64,000 bases of DNA from Oceanobacillus arenosus (GTDB taxonomy: Bacteria > Bacillota > Bacilli > Bacillales > Amphibacillaceae): the NCBI RefSeq assembly GCF_003369575.1, contig NZ_PIOC01000014.1, positions 125,829 to 189,828 of the forward strand, given 5' to 3'. Below are positions 9,046-17,061 of this stretch, one piece after another (within the stretch, counting starts at the first letter, position 1; each line of letters opens with the position of its first letter). Below the pieces are notes generated by a model. It had not been told where the DNA came from. It made no database searches and saw nothing but the letters and a program-made list of their open reading frames with translations. The position numbers and the translations under genes are program-made.

Positions 9046-10206
9046 TTACGAGATAGAGCCGTATTTTCCGCCACCGCCAGCATTTATTATTAACTTTCCT
9101 TCTCTCATATCAATAATAGAGCGCGCTAGTTTTTCGGAAACAACATCCACTAATTGCTCATAAGTTGCATGATGAATCACATTCATTTCGGTATCAAATC
9201 GCTCTAGTAATTTTCCAAATGTCTTCGGACCTAATTTAGGTAAATATTCAAGTGGAACTTGATATAAGTAGGCTGGTCGCTCCCCTACTTTATTATCGGT
9301 ATCCTTTAATTCTTGAATTCGATCGAACACACCTTTAATTATTTTTGTTGATCCACAATTTGGACACTCCGTTGCATTTAAATCAACTTTTTCCAAGCAG
9401 TTATTGCAAACGGTTTGGTGATATTTTCCGAGCAGAGGGTTCATGCCATAATTTTGTTTCACACCTCGACCATTTACGCCATGAAGGGCTAAATTAAACT
9501 CCTTAAATGAGGGTTCCTCCATATCAATTTCTTGGTACTCTCTCGCAATTTTTGCTAAGGAATGCGCGTCAGAATTCGTGACGTAGGTATAGTTATGGAG
9601 TTCACTTATCTGATCAGCCATCGAAGTGTCAGAGCTTAATCCAAGTTCTACACCATCAATTAAATCGGCATCAAACACCTCATTGAGTGAACGCGTGACC
9701 CCTCTACCATAAAGACTTTTAAATGGTGTAAATATATGTGCTGGGATGAAGATACCATCTAACTCTTTTACCTTATATTGGAGCTCTTTTGCATTTCCAT
9801 AATAGCGTTGCGAGCTTAGTGTAATATTTTTCATTTTGGTTGTTAGCCACTCTGAAAAATATGAAATATTTGCGAGTGTTGGAAAATAGCAGAGAACATG
9901 GATTGGTCCCTTACAATTCTCGTCATATATTTCGATTTCTGACCCGAGTAATAATGTTACTTTCTCAAAGCGAATACCGCCATCATTCAATTCGAATGCT
10001 TTCTTTTGGTCAATTAACTGTTTTATTTCTTGCTGCACTGCTGGTGCATGGCAATCAATGACACCGATTAAGTCGATTCCTTTATTCCGACTTGACTCAA
10101 TTAGGGCATTCGTTAAGGTTAGGTTTTTTGAGGCGGTAATTTTTACTGGATTATTATACATATCACGACCAATATGAATATGCATATCAGCAAAATATGA
10201 GTTCAA
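9046..10206 (-). CDS. EndoQ-like PHP-domain nuclease (YqxK family)
   Basis: 386 residues. An N-terminal PHP metal-dependent phosphoesterase domain starts with ADMHIHIG and continues through GVIDCHAP and TNSDAHSL. A four-cysteine zinc ribbon follows (CNNC ... CPNC, about residues 268-286). The C-terminus has helix-hairpin-helix-like character (YLPKLGPKTFGKLLERF). This is the architecture of endonuclease Q, which nicks DNA 5' of deaminated bases; B. subtilis YqxK is the local homologue. The gene ends the nudF cluster, 4 nt after nudF. Activity is inferred from family membership. Confidence 0.8.
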   Translation of the reverse strand: MNSYFADMHIHIGRDMYNNPVKITASKNLTLTNALIESSRNKGIDLIGVIDCHAPAVQQEIKQLIDQKKAFELNDGGIRFEKVTLLLGSEIEIYDENCKGPIHVLCYFPTLANISYFSEWLTTKMKNITLSSQRYYGNAKELQYKVKELDGIFIPAHIFTPFKSLYGRGVTRSLNEVFDADLIDGVELGLSSDTSMADQISELHNYTYVTNSDAHSLAKIAREYQEIDMEEPSFKEFNLALHGVNGRGVKQNYGMNPLLGKYHQTVCNNCLEKVDLNATECPNCGSTKIIKGVFDRIQELKDTDNKVGERPAYLYQVPLEYLPKLGPKTFGKLLERFDTEMNVIHHATYEQLVDVVSEKLARSIIDMREGKLIINAGGGGKYGSIS

Positions 10207-10210
10207 ACAA

Positions 10211-10756
10211 TTACCTTCTTTCTAGTGCATGTAGGTAAAGAATTGCATAATTTGTTTTTGCATCTTGAATGCGCCCATCTTCGACATATTGCTTTGCTTC
10301 ATCCAATGTTAATTCAATGATTTCCACAAACTCATCTTCATCACCAGCGACTGGTGTTGCTAATTTATCAATCGTATCCGTGATATAAATCGTAATAAGC
10401 TCATCTGCGAATCCTGGTGATGTATAGAAAGATGTTACAAGGGATAAATCATTTGTAGTATACCCTGTTTCCTCTTCTAATTCTCTAATTGCTGCTGATT
10501 TTGGCTCTTCTCCCGCTTCCAGTTTACCAGCTGGGATCTCAACGAGCGATTTTTCTAATGGCTTGCGATATTGTTCAACAAAGACGATTTTATTGTCTTT
10601 CGTAATCGGTATAACTGCAACTGCTCCAGGGTGTTTAATAATTTCACGTGTAGATGTTTCACCATTCGGTAAGCGGACATCATCTACCTGCAATTGAATA
10701 ATCTTTCCTGTGAAAATTTTTTCAGTTTTAATTGTTTTTTCTTCAAATTTTTTCAT
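10211..10756 (-). CDS. nudF: ADP-ribose pyrophosphatase (Nudix)
   Basis: Hydrolyses ADP-ribose to AMP and ribose 5-phosphate. 181 residues; the Nudix box is intact (GKLEAGEEP ... RELEEETGY). The start at 10756 (MKKFEEK) is chosen because the GGAGGT ribosome site lies inside the longer GTG-initiated frame. Directly downstream of a HesB-like gene and upstream of the EndoQ-like gene, so probably one transcript. Confidence 0.92.
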   Translation of the reverse strand: MKKFEEKTIKTEKIFTGKIIQLQVDDVRLPNGETSTREIIKHPGAVAVIPITKDNKIVFVEQYRKPLEKSLVEIPAGKLEAGEEPKSAAIRELEEETGYTTNDLSLVTSFYTSPGFADELITIYITDTIDKLATPVAGDEDEFVEIIELTLDEAKQYVEDGRIQDAKTNYAILYLHALERR

Positions 10757-10771
10757 ATGTATTACCTCCAC

Positions 10772-11104
10772 TTACTTAAAATTAGTATCAAGTATGCTTT
10801 GAGCTGGTATAAATGCATTTAACATGCCTTCAGGACTTGATAGTTTAAAGGTTCCATTTTTATAATCCAATTTCATTGATTTAGCGAAGAAAACGGATTG
10901 CTGTTCCAAAATAAAAGTTTGAATGCTACTGTTTTCTACAGTTTGATAATATGGCTTTTTTTCATCGATCAATCGAAAAGTTGGCAAGCCGTTTACTCCA
11001 CAACCGCAATCAATCGTATCATACCAGAGTAATAAAGCACGATGATTATTTATATTCAGTTCCTTAATTGTCGCTTCTGCCTCTTTAGTTATGGTCAATT
11101 CCAT
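10772..11104 (-). CDS. HesB/IscA-like protein (YqkB-type)
   Basis: 110 residues of the HesB-like iron-sulfur biosynthesis fold. A cysteine cluster (DCGCGVNGLP) is seen near residue 33, but the full three-cysteine pattern of true A-type carriers is not. Probably in one operon with nudF (15 nt apart). The precise role is unknown; related Bacillus proteins are annotated YqkB. Confidence 0.65.
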   Translation of the reverse strand: MELTITKEAEATIKELNINNHRALLLWYDTIDCGCGVNGLPTFRLIDEKKPYYQTVENSSIQTFILEQQSVFFAKSMKLDYKNGTFKLSSPEGMLNAFIPAQSILDTNFK

Positions 11105-11435
11105 CGAAGTACCCCCTAATTGAAACTATTTCTCCTTTATTATACACTTTTAGAACCAATAGCTACACTAATTGACATTTAGCAGTTGAATATGTATTTT
11201 TATTAATTTACCATAGTAGCTCAATACTTCAATCTGTTTTTAACTGCTTCATATAAAGATGTATGTTTATGACCAAGACGATTAAATGCAACTATTATCG
11301 GGCAATATTGTATTAGATTGATAGAAATTCCGCTTCATTTGCTATAATAGATAAAAGCTGTTTACTTCGAGAGGGTTGCTTTTCAAGAAATAGTCTAAAT
11401 AAATGAAGCAAGTATGTATTGTTGGAGGATGAATA
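11105..11435. other. divergent promoter region
   Basis: This 331-bp AT-rich gap separates the minus-strand HesB-like/nudF cluster from plus-strand rnz. A candidate rnz promoter is described separately. I see no further gene, repeat or operator. Confidence 0.5.
11318..11348 (+). promoter_or_regulatory. candidate SigA promoter of rnz
   Basis: Extended -10 TGCTATAAT (core 11343-11348) with TTGATA 19 nt upstream (11318-11323). The spacing is long, but the TGn extension can compensate. It is about 85 nt upstream of the rnz start. Confidence 0.5.
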
Positions 11436-12362
11436 ATGGAGTTAACATTTCTTGGCACAGGTGCTGGTCTCCCTTCGAAGGAAAGGAATGTATCGGCAAT
11501 TGCCCTATCATTATTACAAGAAATTAATCATATATGGTTATTTGATTGCGGGGAAGCAACACAGCATCAAATACTGAGAACAACGATTAAACCGAGAAAA
11601 ATAAATAAAATTTTTATTACACACTTACATGGTGACCATATCTTTGGACTACCAGGATTACTAAGTAGTCGCTCATTTCAAGGTGGCGATGAGTTACTCA
11701 CAGTTTATGGTCCAAGTGGGATTAAAGAATATATTGAAACGAGTTTACGTCTCAGCTGTTCACATTTATCCTATCCCCTTTCGATCGTAGAAATAGATGA
11801 AGGATTAATAATCGACGAAGAAAAATTTCAAGTGTACGCAAAAAAACTAGATCATGTTATCCCGAGCTATGGATTTCGTATTATCGAAAAAGATAAGATT
11901 GGTGAGCTGCTTGTTCAAAGTTTAATCGATATTGGCGTCATGCCGGGACCAATTTATCAGCAAATCAAAGAAAATAATGTCGTTCAAACCGAGGATGGTA
12001 AAGTTCTTTATCAGAAAGATTTTATTGGACCTTCTAAAAAAGGTAGAATCATTAGTATCCTAGGTGACACACGTTACCAGGAAGGACATCGGGAATTTAT
12101 TGAGAATTCAAATCTTCTCGTTCATGAAGCAACATTTGAACAGGATAAGGCAAATTTAGCAACCGATTATTATCATTCTACAACGACTCAGGCAGCAACA
12201 ATTGCGAAGATAGGCAATGTTGATCAGCTTGTTTTAACCCATATATCATCACGGTATCAAGATGAAGATACAACGCGGTTACTTGATGAAGCATGTGAAG
12301 TTTTTCCAAATACTAGCATCGCTACTGACTTTTACCAGCTATCTGTCGAACTCAAAGCATAG
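11436..12362 (+). CDS. rnz: ribonuclease Z
   Basis: Endonuclease that removes 3' trailers from tRNA precursors lacking encoded CCA. 308 residues, the normal short form. The metallo-beta-lactamase zinc motif is THLHGDHIFG (about residues 63-72). LGDTRY and ATF follow for the second metal site, and LTHISSRY carries the late histidine. GGAGG stands 9 nt before the ATG. Followed after 13 nt by an aldehyde dehydrogenase gene. Confidence 0.96.
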   Translation: MELTFLGTGAGLPSKERNVSAIALSLLQEINHIWLFDCGEATQHQILRTTIKPRKINKIFITHLHGDHIFGLPGLLSSRSFQGGDELLTVYGPSGIKEYIETSLRLSCSHLSYPLSIVEIDEGLIIDEEKFQVYAKKLDHVIPSYGFRIIEKDKIGELLVQSLIDIGVMPGPIYQQIKENNVVQTEDGKVLYQKDFIGPSKKGRIISILGDTRYQEGHREFIENSNLLVHEATFEQDKANLATDYYHSTTTQAATIAKIGNVDQLVLTHISSRYQDEDTTRLLDEACEVFPNTSIATDFYQLSVELKA

Positions 12363-12375
12363 AGGAGAGATTTCA

Positions 12376-13746
12376 TTGGATCAGATTAAAGAGACATTTA
12401 CGAATCAGCAAGCATATTTCTTGAATGGAAATACGGTTGATTATGAATTTCGTAAAAAGCAATTAGAAACATTAAAGCAAATGTTGAAAGATAATGAAAC
12501 GAAGATATATTTATCATTAAAAATGGATTTAAATAAATCAAAGCATGAAGCATTTACAACAGAATTAGGCTTTCTTTATACAGAAATTGATTTTGCAATT
12601 AAGAATCTGCGTTATTGGATGGCACCTGATAAAGTACCATCCCCTTTAACACATAAAGGCTCCAAGAGTTACATTATGAAAGAACCATATGGTGTAACTC
12701 TTGTTATCTCTCCATGGAATTATCCATTGCAGCTCGCGCTTGCTCCAGTGATTGGTGCAATTGCTGCTGGTAATTGCGTCATCTTAAAACCTTCAGAGCT
12801 AGCAAAATCAACATCTTATTTACTGGCAGAAATGGTAAAGTCTTATTTTGATGGCTCCTTCTTTACCGTAATTGAAGGTGGAAAAGAAACAACAACAGAA
12901 TTATTAACGTATCCATTTGACTATATTTTCTTCACCGGAAGTAAAAATGTTGGTAAAGTCATTATGCGGGCCGCAAGTGAGCATTTGACACCAGTAACAT
13001 TAGAATTAGGTGGAAAAAGCCCGGCAATTGTTGATCAGGACGCAAACATTAATTTAGCTGCAAAACGGATTGTATGGGGCAAATTTACAAACGCTGGTCA
13101 AACCTGTGTAGCCCCTGATTACGTTATTGTCCACGAAAAAGTGAAGTTCAGATTATTAAAAGCGATGATTAAGCAAATCAAAGCGTTATATGGTAAGGAC
13201 CCATTAAAAAATAAGGACTATACGCGAATTATTAATGTTCAGCATTTTGAGAGGTTGGAACAGTTTTTAAATGAAGAGAAGATTGTACATGGCGGAAACG
13301 TCGACAAAGAAGAATTATTGATTGAACCAACCATTCTAGATAAAGTATCGTGGAATGATGACGTAATGAAGGATGAAATCTTCGGACCAATCTTACCTAT
13401 ACTAATGTTTACGAGTTTAGATGATGCCCTTTTCAAAATTAAAAGCGGCGATAAACCATTAGCACTGTATTACTTTGGTGAAGACGATAAGACGCAGCAA
13501 CAGGTCGTTGAATATTTATCATTTGGTGGCGGATCGATAAATGATAGCCTATATCATTTAGCAAATCCACATCTGCCATTTGGTGGTGTTGGTGCTAGTG
13601 GAATGGGATCCTATCATGGCAAGTTTAGTTTCGACACCTTCTCCCATCATAAAAGCATCTTAAAGCAAACAACGAAATTCGATATGCCTTTCCGATATCC
13701 TGGTGGCAAGATAAGCGAATCAATCGCTCAACAATTAATGAAGTAA
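12376..13746 (+). CDS. aldehyde dehydrogenase (YwdH-like, class 3 type)
   Basis: Oxidises aldehydes to acids with NAD(P). 456 residues, a length typical of the class-3/YwdH group that lacks the extra N-terminal segment. NAD-binding segment FFTGSKNVGK, general base in LELGGKSPA, catalytic cysteine in NAGQTCVAPDY. TTG at 12376 is taken as the start because AGGAGAG lies 6 nt before it. The frame stays open upstream only inside rnz. Its 3' end forms a perfect 12-bp hairpin across the stop codon. Substrate unknown. Confidence 0.85.
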   Translation: MDQIKETFTNQQAYFLNGNTVDYEFRKKQLETLKQMLKDNETKIYLSLKMDLNKSKHEAFTTELGFLYTEIDFAIKNLRYWMAPDKVPSPLTHKGSKSYIMKEPYGVTLVISPWNYPLQLALAPVIGAIAAGNCVILKPSELAKSTSYLLAEMVKSYFDGSFFTVIEGGKETTTELLTYPFDYIFFTGSKNVGKVIMRAASEHLTPVTLELGGKSPAIVDQDANINLAAKRIVWGKFTNAGQTCVAPDYVIVHEKVKFRLLKAMIKQIKALYGKDPLKNKDYTRIINVQHFERLEQFLNEEKIVHGGNVDKEELLIEPTILDKVSWNDDVMKDEIFGPILPILMFTSLDDALFKIKSGDKPLALYYFGEDDKTQQQVVEYLSFGGGSINDSLYHLANPHLPFGGVGASGMGSYHGKFSFDTFSHHKSILKQTTKFDMPFRYPGGKISESIAQQLMK

Positions 13747-13800
13747 AGAGAAACTTCATTAATTGGGGGTCTTACAGCCAGTAAAATCGGGATAAATCTT
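13732..13800 (+). repeat. 3'-end repeat, copy A (GGGGTCTTACAGCC family)
   Basis: A perfect 12-bp inverted repeat (CAATTAATGAAG with CTTCATTAATTG) spans the aldehyde dehydrogenase stop. It runs straight into GGGGGTCTTACAGCCAG and then TCGGGATAAA. Nearly the same arrangement follows the YqzF-like gene near 25432-25480, and related halves bound the repeat at 32788-32872. Confidence 0.6.
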
Positions 13801-13838
13801 AAAAGCTTACACAAATAATGATTATTGTGTAAGCTTTT
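13801..13838. terminator. bidirectional terminator between aldehyde dehydrogenase and dinB
   Basis: A 14-bp perfect stem (AAAAGCTTACACAA with TTGTGTAAGCTTTT) lies between convergent genes, with A/T runs on both sides. It can terminate both transcripts. Confidence 0.85.
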
Positions 13839-15096
13839 ATTTTCTAAAATCATCTAAGAAATCTTTTTGAAAGCTCGTTCTTGGTTGCATCGTAGCTTTA
13901 TCGTCTGCTGATTTCCATTGTTTAAATGGATTTTCTCCATATTTTTCTGTTAAATTCTCAATCGTACGATATAACTTCTCTTTACTTGCAACCTTTTCAT
14001 AGGTAAATAAATCCAATTGTTGGCCAATATTACGTTTTTCTTCTACATCCTGAACGGTTATACCAAGTAAACGCACAGGCTCCCCATCCCAATGCTTCTG
14101 AAATAATTCATCTGCGATTTGATAGATATCTTCTTTCTTATCAATATAGGCTTGTAGTTTTCTGCTGCGGGTAATCGTATTTCGATTATGGTAACGAATC
14201 ATAATTTGGATACTTTTTCCTGATGCATCCTTTCGACCCATTCTCCGCTCCACATTTTCGGCTAACAATTTCAATAGACGCTGAATAACGTTTACATCTG
14301 TTGTATCTTCTGCCATTGTCTGCGAACTACCAATACTTTTGAAATCATAGATCGCTTCTGGGTCAACCGGCCTTGTGTCAATGCCGTTTGCTCGATTCCG
14401 TAATCGTTCCCCATTTATTCCTAATAGCTGTTTTAACTGATAGGAATCCTTTTTAGCAAGATCGCCAATCGTATGGATATCGATTGTATGTAACCTCTCT
14501 GCAGTCTTTTCTCCGACCCCATACATTTCTTCTACCTTTAATGGCCAAAGGGTTGTTGGTAATTCTCTTTTCCTTAAAACCGTAATCCCTAGTGGCTTCT
14601 TCATATCCGAAGCCATTTTTGCTAGAAATTTATTTGGAGCAATGCCAATACTGCAAGGGATGTCAAGTTCATTTAATATCCGTTGTTGCAGGTTAACTGC
14701 AAGGTCAATTGGTGTACCATCCATATTGCTTCCCGTTACATCCATATAGCCTTCATCAATCGATACTGGCTGTACATATGGCGTAATTTCAGAAAGTATT
14801 TTAAAAATAGCGCTCGATGCCTCTCGATACCGGTCAAAATTAGGGCGCATGACAATTAATTCCGGACAAAGCTTTCTCGCCTGCCAGATTGTCATCGTCG
14901 TCTTAACTCCCTTTGCCCTTGCCTCGTAGCTACTCGTCACGATTATCCCTTTGCGTTCCTCGGGATTACCAGCAATTGCTAACGGCTTTCCTTTAAGCTT
15001 AGGATTATATGCCATTTCTACCGATGCATAGAAACAATTCATATCAATATGGAAAATAACTCGACCCTTTTTTGAATTGGGCTTTAGCTGGGCCAT
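13837..15096 (-). CDS. dinB: DNA polymerase IV (Y family)
   Basis: Low-fidelity translesion polymerase. 419 residues: catalytic carboxylates in HIDMNCFYASVE (N-terminus) and SIDEGYMD (about residue 105). Thumb helix-hairpin-helix and little-finger domain follow. The C-terminal QQLDLF is a good match to the beta-clamp binding motif. ATG at 15096 is preferred because AAGGATG is 9 nt upstream; the TTG two codons earlier is too close to it. Matches B. subtilis YqjH by place and length. Confidence 0.93.
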   Translation of the reverse strand: MAQLKPNSKKGRVIFHIDMNCFYASVEMAYNPKLKGKPLAIAGNPEERKGIIVTSSYEARAKGVKTTMTIWQARKLCPELIVMRPNFDRYREASSAIFKILSEITPYVQPVSIDEGYMDVTGSNMDGTPIDLAVNLQQRILNELDIPCSIGIAPNKFLAKMASDMKKPLGITVLRKRELPTTLWPLKVEEMYGVGEKTAERLHTIDIHTIGDLAKKDSYQLKQLLGINGERLRNRANGIDTRPVDPEAIYDFKSIGSSQTMAEDTTDVNVIQRLLKLLAENVERRMGRKDASGKSIQIMIRYHNRNTITRSRKLQAYIDKKEDIYQIADELFQKHWDGEPVRLLGITVQDVEEKRNIGQQLDLFTYEKVASKEKLYRTIENLTEKYGENPFKQWKSADDKATMQPRTSFQKDFLDDFRK

Positions 15097-15159
15097 ATTC
15101 AATCATCCTTTTGTAATAATAGGCTGTTTACTGGCTATTGCCTTTTCAATTAATAGTAG

Positions 15160-15416
15160 ATATAAAGTGCGGACTAGTGATGATTATGATTTCAGAACTG
15201 GACAGTAGTTGCTATTCGTACACTAGTCTCCAATATTTGGATACAATCGACGTCGATAGTTAGTGGTTTTATCATTCTTTTGTTGCTAGATTCTGCACTA
15301 TCCCCAGCGGAAGAAATACCCGAAGACTCCAGCTCCCCTAAGGTGCGCGAAGGGTATTTCTGGAGCGGTGGTCTAGAAAGCAAAATATCATCCTAAGTTA
15401 GTCCGTACTTTATATA
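15160..15416 (+). repeat. MITE-like dispersed repeat, copy 1 (most complete)
   Basis: Terminal inverted repeats ATATAAAGTGCGGACTA (left) and TAGTCCGTACTTTATAT (right) enclose about 257 bp without a coding region. An internal inverted repeat AGAAATACCC/GGGTATTTCT lies near 15309-15362. Segments such as TCGATAGTTAGTGG and CTAGATTCTG recur in reverse orientation near 24869-25012. A shorter copy lies at 36512-36616. Together with its flanks it fills the 437-bp gap between dinB and the peptidase gene. Confidence 0.65.
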
Positions 15417-15493
15417 AGTTGTAAATAATAATAGTTGATGCAATATGAGTTTAAATACATGAATACTATATTCTTTCGCACCTGCTAATGAAT

Positions 15494-15527
15494 AGCCCCT
15501 CTTCGCTAGTTAGCTTGAGGGGCCCAA
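15494..15527 (-). terminator. possible terminator after the M20 peptidase gene
   Basis: GCCCCTC pairs with GAGGGGC, and 13-15 nt lie between them. It is 13 nt beyond the gene end. The following T run is weak on either strand. Confidence 0.35.
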
Positions 15528-15539
15528 TTTAACATTTGT

Positions 15540-16667
15540 TTAGTTGCCTGCTACTTCTGAAATAATCGCAACAACTAGTTCCGTTACTTTAACAAGATCA
15601 GCAATCGCAATTCTTTCATTTGTTGTATGAATCTCTTCATAGCCTACAGCTAAGTTGACAGTAGGTATTCCGAATCCAGCAATGACGTTTGCATCACTGC
15701 CACCACCACTTTTAAGCAGCTTGCTCTCTCTTCCAATAGCCTTCGCAGCGTTTCTAGCTACTTCAACGACTTGATCCCCTGCTTTTTGACTAAAGCCAGG
15801 ATACATCACTTGAATATCAACGATTGCTTCACCGCCTAGTGATTTAGCAGTTGTTTCGAATGCTTCCTTCATTTTCGCAACCTGTGCTTCCATCTTCTCC
15901 GGTACAAGTGATCTTGCTTCTGCTAATATTTCGACATGATCCGCAACGATGTTGGTCTGTTTTCCGCCTTCAAATCGGCCAATATTTGCTGTTGTTTCTT
16001 CATCGATCCGACCGAGGGGCATCTTCGAAATTGCTTTTGCAGCAAGCGTAATTGCGGATACACCCTTTTCCGGTGCTAAACCAGCATGTGCTGTTTTTCC
16101 TTTAATAATCGTATGGACCTTTGCTTGCGTTGGCGCAGCAACAACAATATCACCGACTTCTCCATCACTGTCAAGTGCATAACCGTATTTTGCATGGATC
16201 AATGATCGATCTAAAGCCTTAGCACCGACAAGCCCTGATTCTTCACCTGCAGTGATAATGAATTGAATGTCACCATGTGCCAGATTATTTTCCTTGATTA
16301 TTCTTAAAGATTCAAAAATGGCTGCTAGCCCTGCTTTATCATCTGCACCAAGAATCGTTGTTCCATCTGAGACGATTACTCCATCTTTAATTGATGGCTT
16401 GATATTTTGTCCAGGTACAACTGTATCCATATGTGATGTGAAATAAATAGGCTCAACACCTTCTTTATTTCCTTTAAGGGTGCAAATTAAATTATTGGCA
16501 CCGTGGCCAGTTACTTTCTTGCTGTCATCCTCAATTACTTCGATACCTAATTCGGAAAATTTCTTTTTCAATACCTCTGCAATTTCTGCTTCGTTTGTGG
16601 TTTCCGAATTAATCTTTACCAATTCGAAAAATTCTTCTACTAGTCTTTCTTGATTTACTGTTGTCAT
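15540..16667 (-). CDS. M20-family peptidase, PepT-like (YqjE)
   Basis: Zinc-dependent exopeptidase or aminoacylase. 375 residues. Metal-binding motifs are TSHMDTVVPG (about 78-87), LGADDKAG and TAGEESGLVGAK, the last with the catalytic glutamate. The inserted dimerisation domain lies between about residues 185 and 290. GGAGG precedes the ATG by 9 nt. It corresponds to B. subtilis YqjE, annotated peptidase T-like. Substrate unknown. Confidence 0.88.
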   Translation of the reverse strand: MTTVNQERLVEEFFELVKINSETTNEAEIAEVLKKKFSELGIEVIEDDSKKVTGHGANNLICTLKGNKEGVEPIYFTSHMDTVVPGQNIKPSIKDGVIVSDGTTILGADDKAGLAAIFESLRIIKENNLAHGDIQFIITAGEESGLVGAKALDRSLIHAKYGYALDSDGEVGDIVVAAPTQAKVHTIIKGKTAHAGLAPEKGVSAITLAAKAISKMPLGRIDEETTANIGRFEGGKQTNIVADHVEILAEARSLVPEKMEAQVAKMKEAFETTAKSLGGEAIVDIQVMYPGFSQKAGDQVVEVARNAAKAIGRESKLLKSGGGSDANVIAGFGIPTVNLAVGYEEIHTTNERIAIADLVKVTELVVAIISEVAGN

Positions 16668-16817
16668 TATGTAAAACCTCCTACATATATAGAGTACTAC
16701 ATTTTTCTTAAATATTACAACATGAGATGTGGGGATGATATTATTCTAAGGGAGCTCCCCGAAGTTTGCTAATTTCCATGCATTTTCAAAAGTGCAAATT
16801 CATAATGTGAATAATAC

Positions 16818-16846
16818 TTGTCCATTGCCTCCTTTCGCGTTAAAAT
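16818..16846 (+). promoter_or_regulatory. SigA promoter of the Prli42-like gene
   Basis: TTGTCC (16818-16823), 17-nt spacer, TAAAAT (16841-16846), about 36 nt before the start codon. A good vegetative match that supports the small gene being real. Confidence 0.6.
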
Positions 16847-16881
16847 GAAAGTTAGCAATGCAGAGAAGAGGAGGACTTTTT

Positions 16882-17025
16882 TTGGCTACAAAACAAAACA
16901 CGCAACAATTACCTAGAAAGAAATCAAAACGTGAAAAAAGACAAAAATTAGTCGTATACATTATGATTATCGCCATGTTAATATCTACTATAACCGCTGG
17001 ATTAGCATATTTTATTAACTTTTAA
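16882..17025 (+). CDS. Prli42-like stressosome-associated microprotein
   Basis: A 47-codon frame starting with TTG, preceded by AGAGGAGGA and a promoter and followed by a terminator. The N-terminal half is strongly basic. The C-terminal half is one transmembrane helix with the pattern RQKLVVYIMIIAMLISTITA, then GLAYF. This resembles Prli42, the Listeria membrane miniprotein that anchors the stressosome. The Listeria protein is about 31 residues, so this one has an N-terminal extension. Identification is by recalled motif, not by search. Confidence 0.75.
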   Translation: MATKQNTQQLPRKKSKREKRQKLVVYIMIIAMLISTITAGLAYFINF

Positions 17026-17033
17026 TAATGAGG

Positions 17034-17060
17034 AAAAGACTGGGAATGTTCCAGTCTTTT
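17034..17060. terminator. bidirectional terminator
   Basis: Perfect 10-bp stem AAAAGACTGG/CCAGTCTTTT with a 7-nt loop between the convergent Prli42-like gene and yqjA, A/T runs on both sides. Confidence 0.85.
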
Positions 17061-17061
17061 A

